NCBI GenBank assembly: GCA_020744425.1
Contig: JAGMUV010000006.1
Location: 186,001 to 250,000, forward strand
Direction: 5' to 3'
DNA length: 64,000 bases
Source: Dactylonectria macrodidyma
Lineage: Eukaryota; Ascomycota; Sordariomycetes; Hypocreales; Nectriaceae
The first letter of the stretch is position 1. Each line of letters starts with the position of its first letter. The notes below the pieces were generated by a model. It had not been told where the DNA came from. It worked only from the letters and a program-made list of their open reading frames with translations, and ran no database searches. The position numbers and the translations under genes are program-made. This document shows, piece after piece, positions 57,033-64,000 of the stretch.

Positions 57033-57101
57033 ATGGGCAAGACATTCAAGGCTATTGACGACAAGGTACAGAAGGCTATCAAGGCGTGCCCGGCAGCTTA
57101 A
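57033..57101 (+). pseudogene. Displaced 3' terminal codons of the chitinase gene
   Basis: Directly after the second copy of the CGGGC target duplication, 22 codons and a TAA continue the chitinase reading frame in the same phase. They are separated from the rest of the gene by the whole Copia element, so they should no longer be translated as part of it. Confidence 0.85.
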
Positions 57102-57691
57102 GCTTTTCTCTTACGTATATATCTTATCCAGTTGAATCACTTTTTCACATCAATGTTCACAGCATAGGAGGGGAAAGCCGAGGAAGAACAAAGCGATCAT
57201 TTAGATTCACATTTTTTTCTGTACATAAATTTCACAAAAATTTCAAATCTTTTAACATTTCTAGTCTGTTAGACTGGATGTTCTTCAAATGAATGGGTGA
57301 TATTCGGATATAGTATTATTTTATTCCCACAGGCCACCGGTTGAATGTTAATTATACCACAAAGGGTGGGTCTTCCCCGAAATTTGTGGTGCTAAAATGG
57401 GTTAGCCAAGATGTTGTTAGAGGCTGTGTTGGTTTCAGTCTACTCGACTGGCACCGCCCCAATTTGCCCTACTTAACTCCCAAAACCCCGCAGGGAAGTT
57501 TCAAAACAAGACACCTGAGCAATTGAACGCGCCGCTACGGCTCGGGTGTATTGCATCATCGAGCCACCAAAACGAGTTTTTCTCGACCTCACAGATGACT
57601 TGGACCCGGTGCTTTACTCATCAGGCCACATCTCCAAGGATCTTGCATATCGTAGCCACGATCGTCCATCCACAAGTGGGCAACTGTCATC
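57102..57691. other. Intergenic
   Basis: About 590 bp holding the original 3' flank of the chitinase gene and the promoter of the next gene. A T-rich stretch lies at 57205-57265. No gene seen. Confidence 0.5.
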
Positions 57692-58807
57692 ATGGTTAAC
57701 ATCATCGTCTACCCTTTCACCTACCAGAGCCATGGCATCGGCTTCTCGGAATGGATAGCAATCTTCACTCTCGCCCTAGCCCCTCTCATCGCCCATATCG
57801 CCGGTGGTGTCCCGCATCCTTCAATTCTCTGCAAGACGGAGCCGAGATGGCACGACTTCATCTGCGTGTACAATCCCACATCTATCATATGGCGCTACGC
57901 TGCTATCGCTGACAGACGGATCCGCGCCCGCGACTGGTCCGCCACAGATATGGCTGCCAGTAACGCGCTATTCTGGACGGTTCGGGGTTGGGATGGTTCC
58001 GAAGATATGATAATCGCGAGTTTGCCTTACTCTACGAACTTGCCGCCGCGCTCGAGAGCCGAGCCTTGGTCGTGGGAGTCGATAAAGACTCTCATCATCA
58101 CGCTGCAGGGCCTCCAGGCTTTCTACATATTCACTGGAGTCTTTAAGGGGGTCAGTGGGGCCAATTCTGGCATTCAGGACGCCGTAAATCTCATCTTCTA
58201 TCCCTTGTCCATCCTTGGATTCTTCCGCCTTTTCGCAGCGGGCTGGCTGACTTCGGACTTCTCATACACTACCCGGGACAACATGTGGCTAGAACTGGCA
58301 GCACAGCATACCGATCCACTGCAGCAGATCGATGACGGCCGGGGCAAATCCTCGATAGATTCGGAGTCGGGTATGCTCTCATCTTCCGCAAGAGAAGTGC
58401 AGGTAGTCTCCCGCTTCCGGCCCACGTCCTATTTGCCGAGCGTCGGGTTTCGATACACGTACCTGACCTTGCTTCTTGGGGCCTGGACTCTGGCTCTTCT
58501 ATGGGCAACACCTTTGCTTGCCCAGGATGTCTGGGAGAGGTCCTTGACGACGATGTTGCTAGGCGTGTTTTACCTCTACTTTATGACACTCTCGTGTGTC
58601 ATCTACCTCAAGTACTTTTCCAGCGGCGGAACCCAGTCGACAATCATACCTTGCGTCTCTGCGCCGTGGTACAAGGTTTATACCATCACGGTATGGGCTT
58701 TTATGGCAGTCATGTTCATCGTAGCCTGCTGCGAGACGATCAGGATGCCGTGCGGCAACTACACCAGTCTCGGCGAAGCGTATTGGAATGGGCGAACAAA
58801 TTGCTAA
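57692..58807 (+). CDS. Polytopic membrane protein of unknown function
   Basis: Single exon, 371 residues. About six hydrophobic helices are visible: residues near 17-40, 128-150, 163-188, 250-275, 287-311 and 326-348. A hydrophilic, Ser/Asp-rich loop separates the third and fourth. No transporter, enzyme or receptor signature is recognised. The N-terminus lacks a cleavable signal, and the first helix probably acts as a signal anchor. Family unknown; similar orphans are common in filamentous ascomycetes. The start is the first ATG in the frame (CATCATGG). Confidence 0.75.
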   Translation: MVNIIVYPFTYQSHGIGFSEWIAIFTLALAPLIAHIAGGVPHPSILCKTEPRWHDFICVYNPTSIIWRYAAIADRRIRARDWSATDMAASNALFWTVRGWDGSEDMIIASLPYSTNLPPRSRAEPWSWESIKTLIITLQGLQAFYIFTGVFKGVSGANSGIQDAVNLIFYPLSILGFFRLFAAGWLTSDFSYTTRDNMWLELAAQHTDPLQQIDDGRGKSSIDSESGMLSSSAREVQVVSRFRPTSYLPSVGFRYTYLTLLLGAWTLALLWATPLLAQDVWERSLTTMLLGVFYLYFMTLSCVIYLKYFSSGGTQSTIIPCVSAPWYKVYTITVWAFMAVMFIVACCETIRMPCGNYTSLGEAYWNGRTNC

Positions 58808-59963
58808 ATGCGTAGTGTACAGATCTGCACTCAGAATAATCTAGCGATAAATAGCAAGGATCGAACCTATCATCATTGAATAATTGACTGCACCATCTGA
58901 CCATCTGGGCCACCACCTCGACGTAAAGCGGGTGGTACGCCTCAATGTGAATCGTAAGCGCAGTTGTCGCCTTATGAAGTTCACAGGCAGTGTCTAATCC
59001 CCGCACTGGCCATCGAGCCACAGGACTGACGACCATCCCAGGACCCTGACAGCTGAATGCACGGTCATGGAGCGGCAATCAACTCTTCCTGAGGATTGGC
59101 CAGAAGCATCGTGCACATCGTGAGAGGTGCGTGTGTCACGTAAAGTAATCGGTAAAAGGTTGTTCTGCTTTCTTAGGCACCACTAGGCACTTAGCGCGCC
59201 AAAACATCCATTCCCACTGGACCAGCTTCAATTACAAAAGGGGAATTAATTCAGCACTAAGGCGACTGTCGCTGTTCCTGACCTTAAGGAGCGGGGGCTT
59301 AAGGAGAAGCTATAAAATACACGCACACATTACAAGATCATCGTGGTCACCCATGCTATCTAACAAGTCCCACCTGCGTTATAATATGTAAAATATATAG
59401 AGATCCTTAACACTCTACTTTTTTTTTTTCAAAAAAAAAAAAAAGTAAAAAAAGAAACCATCTTAGTTATTTTAAATTTAAAATAAAAATATTTTAAAAT
59501 TCTAGCTATTTTCTATAATTAGATATTATAATGTTTAATAGTAGCGATTTTGCTAATTTTGGTGGGAAAAGTTGGTCAGCTAAGGGAAGGGGGGGCTAAT
59601 GGGTGGTCTGACTTATCGCAGGATTAATTCATATAGAGAAATCAGACGTGGGCATTTGCCTTTCTCAAGATCTAACTTTTCCAGTTAGTGGAGGCATTCC
59701 AAAGGGTTAGGGCAGGAAGGCATGCATTGCACGGCAGAAACTTTAAACCTATTGGAGTCGCTGGTGTTCTTCCTGCTTCCTTTCCTTGAGTTTACCTTGG
59801 TCCCCTATCAGGGTGCACGTGCTATAAATGTCCCCATTAGTTATTTAATACACAAACACTCATCCCAAAAATCCAACTCACACATAGGGCCTTTTCATCC
59901 CACCAAAAACACTTGATATCAACCATCTCCCCAACCCACACAGCCTCAAGCCACACTTCTACA
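58808..59963. other. Intergenic with an AT-rich core
   Basis: About 1.15 kb. An A/T-only stretch around 59385-59535 includes a T/A hairpin listed separately. No gene recognised. Confidence 0.5.
59417..59446. repeat. T-tract/A-tract inverted repeat
   Basis: AC followed by eleven T, a single C, fourteen A, then GT: an almost perfect hairpin 30 bp long, inside an AT-rich patch. Possibly a decayed inverted terminal repeat or just paired homopolymers. Confidence 0.5.
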
Positions 59964-60297
59964 ATGCAGCTGACTCGCATTGCTTTCGTCATTGCTTCTC
60001 TGAGCGGTATGGCTTCCGCCGCTTTCATTTTCCCGATCCCCAAAGACCTAGGATGCACCGTCTTTTGCCGTATGTTGTTTTCTCTTCCCAGTCAGAACAA
60101 GTACTGACATGTCATCAGGCCGCGCCGCGAACACCGTTGGGGAGGAAGTCACCTGTTCCGCTCATTGGGCAGATCGTGTCTCGCGGTGTCTCAAATGTGC
60201 CGATAAATACATCTGGCAAGAGTATGGCCGAGATGTCGAAGCCACTGCTGCTAAATGCAGTTGGCCCGCGATTCCCTACTATGCCACCAACAAGTAA
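59964..60297 (+). CDS. Small cysteine-rich secreted protein
   Basis: Two exons, 59964-60069 and 60119-60297 (49-bp intron), 94 residues. A clear signal peptide (MQLTRIAFVIASLSGMASA, cleavage near 19) precedes a mature chain of about 75 residues with six cysteines (GCTVFC, VTCS, RCLKC, KCS), an even number suited to three disulfides. Such proteins are typical of fungal effectors, elicitors or antimicrobial-like peptides, but no family is recognised. A CT/CA-rich leader precedes the ATG. The next genes are on the other strand, so it stands alone. Confidence 0.75.
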
Positions 60298-60817
60298 TAC
60301 CAACTTCCCAGAATCAATGTTTCGTACCAACTAGCACGATTATGTTGGGGAATGGAGGTGATGGAACCGCAGATTTGGCTGCAACAAGAAAACGCATAAT
60401 GTGGCATCAACACTCCAAGCTCATTAAGGAATCACTTCATCTGAGCCATCAAATTGGTTAGCAATCAAGAACTTCTTAAAAATCCGTTGAATTCCACGAA
60501 AGTATTATGAACCTTCTTCGGGCCATGCAAGTCGCTCAAACAGAGTACGCCCAGGCCAAAGTGCCACCTCTTGCGTTCGTCTTGGCACATGCCCATCGCC
60601 AACTCGCACGTAAAGCCATGTCGCATAGGGTCAAGAGGTTCCAAAAACTTCGAGAATTTACTGGGAAAATATCAAGAGCTTTTTCTTGTAAGCGTCCATT
60701 CATTACAGAAAAACCAGCAGTAGTCGCGTGCAATTACCATTAGCGCCTCTGTCGTCTCTACTAGTTGCTGTTCAATTACTCTATATATGCCAACTTCGCT
60801 CGCCTTGTATCATACCA
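60298..60817. other. Intergenic
   Basis: About 520 bp between convergent genes. A 78-codon frame at 60507-60743 has no recognisable content and is not called. Confidence 0.5.
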
Positions 60818-61942
60818 CTATGGACGTACAACTTGGATAATGCCCGTAATTGACTGTATAAGCCCAAAGATGACCGAGAGGGATACAGCCATGATCAGGC
60901 TCCACCTGGTCCACCATAAAGCTTGGTCACGGTCATCATACCAACATCTTCTGAGACTCCAGGATGGTTGATTTTTAGAGACTTCTAGAGCATAGGCAAG
61001 TTGATGACGCCAGGCGCCGTATTCGGTCAATGTGCGAGGGCTTGGTTCCCTTCGACAGTCCCCTAGTAAAGACTCCTCGTCCGGTGTACACTGACCCCGA
61101 CTATCAAACCATTCGAAATAATCATGTTCCATCAGTCCATAATCATTCAGTGGAAAGAACAGCCAAACTGATCTCATTGTTTCATGAATGAATCTCTTCG
61201 TGAGGAGGTTCCCAGTACTACGAATGATCAGCAATGCTCAAAACTAAGTTTTAGATAAGCGATACCCGTACATGCTGTCTGATTCTTTCATATACTTCAG
61301 AGCTTCCAGGTTTCCAAATAGGTAAAGGGTTCCGTTTCGAATTGCCAGGTGATCTGTAATGTACTCCGTCCACCCAATCCTTAGGCCTGCTTTCTTTTCC
61401 AGGTCAATGACATTGAACCATAAAGGGATATCATCTCGGAGATTCGAATCTTGATATAGTGCTGGAGTATTCTGGAATTTTCGGATCGTGTTGTGGAGAT
61501 TTTCGTGCTCTAGAAATTTGAGCTGATTCGGCAAAACATATTCGTCACTGTCACAAAACTCAACTCTTGTTAGGAGTAACAATCTGATCACAAGTTTGAT
61601 AGCATCCCGCAGAGTTTCTTTTGGTAATGGAAGTGGCCTCGTGGCCAAAGCAAGCGCCACAGCATCGCAGAGTTCGATTCGGCTTTGGTTGCAAGTACTG
61701 CAGATGACGTCTCGGATGATTAAAAGCTCCTTGAAAGTAATGTTGTAGTAGTTGAAATCGCAGGATTGGGCCACTCTAACCCGCTCTTGATGAAGGAGTT
61801 CGAAGTAAGAAGAAAGCACGGTAAGGGAGGATTTCTTGGTTGGCTTCCAAAGGTCCGCCAACCATTGTCGCTTTTCAGGGTCTGTCAGCTGCCGTGTGCT
61901 GTCGGAGAATAGGACTGATTCCATCGCCATTTGATTGCTCAT
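60818..61942 (-). CDS. Tail-anchored membrane protein of unknown function
   Basis: Two exons, 61942-61266 and 61217-60818 (49-bp intron), 358 residues. The soluble N-terminal part (about 300 residues) is helical with several aromatic and Cys residues. A single C-terminal hydrophobic helix (WSLIMAVSLSVIFGLIQSITGIIQ) ends two or three residues before the C-terminus, marking a tail anchor. No signal peptide. The splice was chosen because it joins the two frames as YGTGNLLTKRF with proper borders. It is transcribed divergently from the trypsin-like gene, with 383 bp between starts, which suggests shared regulation. Function unknown. Confidence 0.75.
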
Positions 61943-62325
61943 CACGGTGTTTGCCAGAACACGGAGTTGAGTGGTAAATTACAACAGATATAGTCATCGT
62001 TGACGCGAATGCCTAACAGATGACAGAGAGGCCTAACGGATCCTGCCTTAAATCCAACCCAGTCCGCCTGCTTGGAAGGGAGAACTCTGATTCGACAAAA
62101 GTGCACATTCGTAAGCCGAAGTGCAGATTCACGAGGGGCTAGACCTGCACGAGGTGTACTCAGCCCAGCTTCAGGCTGCTGGGCTGTGTTGGGCTGCGAA
62201 ACCATTCTCACACAGAAAGGAATTAAAAAGATGTAACGCTCCATCATTTACATGCAAATCATCCCTTAATAACAGCGCCTACAACCCTGCCGTCCCAAAA
62301 ACACACATCAGATGCCTCGAACTCA
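61943..62325. other. Divergent promoter region
   Basis: 383 bp between the start codons of the tail-anchored protein gene and the trypsin-like gene. Frames here are short, and no known element is seen. Confidence 0.5.
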
Positions 62326-64000
62326 ATGGACGAGAGCTTGCAAAATCAGCGGACTGATGGTCCAAGTTGGTTCCATTGTATGCTAAACTCGCTAAAGCTA
62401 CAACAACCCCCACAAGCGCTTCTTGGTTACAAAATCCGGGCGACGCCCGACCAATTTCGCCATGGTGACAGACCACTGGCATTCGAAGTGTCCTACGACA
62501 AGCCTTCCAAAGCAGCACATCTGACAGTGCAGTCCAGCCCTATTGGCTCGTCGAAAGAAATTATCGAATTTAAGGACACAACCCGACACTTCCAAAGTAC
62601 TCCAGACAGCAACATCTCCGGGTGGTACGTGAGTGGCTGCGAGAGAGCCAGAGATCAGTGGGCCAACATGCGATTGTGGCTAGAATTCCTCGGTCAGCAG
62701 TCGCTAGATCGTTTGAACAAGTATCGGCGGCGCCACTTTGGTCTCCAGTCTAGCGTTCATGGGATGAATCCATTGTGGGCTGTTCGAGGATATTTTGTTG
62801 GCCCAGACGAGAACAATGCTCCGCCTTACATTACTGTTCTATGCTCTGACCCCGAAGTTTCAGAGTGGCTAGTTCAAGCCATTTCAGCCAAACTCAAATA
62901 CCATGTCGGTTGGCATGCAACCCGACTGCCCAAGGTTCGGTTGTTGGAGTACAGGTCAAACGATGGTGCCTTGGATCAAGGTCCTCCATCTGACGAGCGG
63001 GATATCTCTGATGAGGATACAGATGAGATGGAAACTCGACCCTTGGAGATCGAAGTCAAGCTTGCCGGTGACTACCCGACGATGGTCAATGAGCAGCTTT
63101 CTTCTTGGTCAATTGGACGCCACAGGTGCGGCATTAGGATCAAAGTCACACTGAACTCAGAAACCGTTGGCTATGGAACAGTAGGGGGGCTCGTGCGTGT
63201 CGGTGGCACAGTTTATGGCTTAACTGTTGGCCATATCTTTGTGCCCCGAGATCATACAACAGCCAACACCCCGCATGTTACAGCAGGCACTGAGAGTACA
63301 AAATCGAGTTATGAAGATGTCTCACACATTCTAGCAGCCTGGGAGCACCATAAAAGGCTCAGCTTGAAGTTCGACTGGGCTTTGATTGCGATGCCAGGCC
63401 TTCAACACCAACCGATTAGCGCTTGGAGCGACCTCAACCTTGTACGAACAGTTACAGGTGACTTCTGTCCAGTTATGACCGGTGTCCCTGACCCTTCATT
63501 TCGAAGTTCCGTGCTCCTGGCTACCCCTGGTAGTACTCATTCCCTCCGTGGCATTTTTATGGGCTCCGAAGCCGTTGTGAATACCCCAAGCTCCCCAACT
63601 CCATACGCTACCTTGGTCGTCCGGATGGAACAGCCATGGGTCATTCAACTTGGAGATAGTGGCTCGTGGGCATTTGACGCGGCCAGCGGCGACTTTATGG
63701 GGGTATTGGTGGCAGGTTGCCCTGAACTGCAAGAAGTTTATATCCTCCCGTCGCGCCAAATCTTCGATGATATCCATAACCACTTTCGCAGTCCAGTCAG
63801 CCTCGCAAACTTCCCATCAATTTCCAACAGAGACAGTGCAACATTAAGCCGCCTTTTGAGGTCTTGTGGAAGGTTAGAGCATGAGACTTCAAACAACTCA
63901 AATTCCATCGAGCACTTGCAGCGCCTTCGTCAGGAGGTGGCTGGATGGGAGATCCAAAAGTCGGCATTATTGAACCAGCCCCCAACCGTCTTTCGAAAAA
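62326..64000 (+). CDS. Trypsin-like serine peptidase-domain protein, 3' end outside window
   Basis: The frame is open from an in-frame stop at 62224-62226 to the last base of the window. The first ATG is at 62326, giving at least 558 residues. The first roughly 270 residues form an uncharacterised domain with an acidic linker (ISDEDTDEMET, about 227-237). Then comes a chymotrypsin-fold core: His303 in LTVGHIF, Asp350 in FDWALI and Ser445 in LGDSGSW. The spacings (47 and 95 residues) are close to those of trypsin (45 and 93). There is no signal peptide, so it should act inside the cell. The C-terminus continues past the window with a helical, Gln/Arg-rich stretch. Fungal intracellular peptidase-domain proteins of this kind are often fused to other modules, so the missing part matters. 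Confidence 0.82.
   Translation, partial: MDESLQNQRTDGPSWFHCMLNSLKLQQPPQALLGYKIRATPDQFRHGDRPLAFEVSYDKPSKAAHLTVQSSPIGSSKEIIEFKDTTRHFQSTPDSNISGWYVSGCERARDQWANMRLWLEFLGQQSLDRLNKYRRRHFGLQSSVHGMNPLWAVRGYFVGPDENNAPPYITVLCSDPEVSEWLVQAISAKLKYHVGWHATRLPKVRLLEYRSNDGALDQGPPSDERDISDEDTDEMETRPLEIEVKLAGDYPTMVNEQLSSWSIGRHRCGIRIKVTLNSETVGYGTVGGLVRVGGTVYGLTVGHIFVPRDHTTANTPHVTAGTESTKSSYEDVSHILAAWEHHKRLSLKFDWALIAMPGLQHQPISAWSDLNLVRTVTGDFCPVMTGVPDPSFRSSVLLATPGSTHSLRGIFMGSEAVVNTPSSPTPYATLVVRMEQPWVIQLGDSGSWAFDAASGDFMGVLVAGCPELQEVYILPSRQIFDDIHNHFRSPVSLANFPSISNRDSATLSRLLRSCGRLEHETSNNSNSIEHLQRLRQEVAGWEIQKSALLNQPPTVFRK

Noticed and set aside
60507..60743. 78-codon frame downstream of the small secreted protein
   Set aside because: No signal peptide, motif or splice support; lies in the shared 3' region of two convergent genes.

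Overview
The window is nuclear DNA from a filamentous ascomycete (Pezizomycotina, probably Sordariomycetes; species not determinable from the sequence alone). The evidence is short introns of about 45-75 bp with GTNNGT...YAG borders, a highly reducing polyketide synthase, microsomal P450s, HET and 2EXR proteins, a LysM/GH18 killer-toxin-type chitinase, and an AT-rich gene-free tract that looks like RIP debris. All exon models below were built by eye; in every complete spliced gene the exon lengths sum to a multiple of three and the conserved motifs join across the splices.

Region 1 (1-20107) is a secondary-metabolite cluster: the 3' half of a sugar-porter-type MFS transporter, a 10-exon highly reducing PKS (KS-AT-DH-degenerate MT-ER-KR-ACP, no release domain), an alpha/beta hydrolase of the polyketide-transferase/thiohydrolase type, two membrane-anchored P450s and an amidase. 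The likely logic is that the PKS makes a reduced, probably unmethylated chain, the hydrolase releases or transfers it in trans, and the P450s oxidise it. No pathway-specific transcription factor is visible, and the cluster may extend left of the window.

Region 2 (20505-33843) is rich in self/non-self or innate-immunity-like architectures: a HET-domain protein, a divergently transcribed AAA+ ATPase, a 1301-residue GTPase/RING-like/patatin protein whose catalytic serine is replaced by glycine, and a protein kinase fused to a WD40 propeller. Region 3 (35129-40053) is ordinary metabolism: a secreted M28 aminopeptidase, an acyl-CoA dehydrogenase and a 2EXR protein. A gene-poor block of about 3.2 kb with an AT-rich core follows.

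Region 4 (43233-60297) carries secreted or orphan proteins and a subgroup-C chitinase. An apparently intact Ty1/Copia retrotransposon (51206-57027, two identical 153-bp LTRs, 5-bp target duplication CGGGC) has inserted into the last 23 codons of the chitinase gene. The chitinase frame ends inside the LTR and resumes beyond the element. The element has two internal tandem-repeat arrays and a primer-binding site matching the anticodon region of initiator tRNA-Met. A six-transmembrane orphan and a small six-cysteine secreted protein follow.

Region 5 (60818-64000) is a divergent pair: a tail-anchored membrane protein and a large frame, open at the right edge, with a complete trypsin-like His/Asp/Ser triad. 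The second is easy to miss because it has no stop codon in the window.
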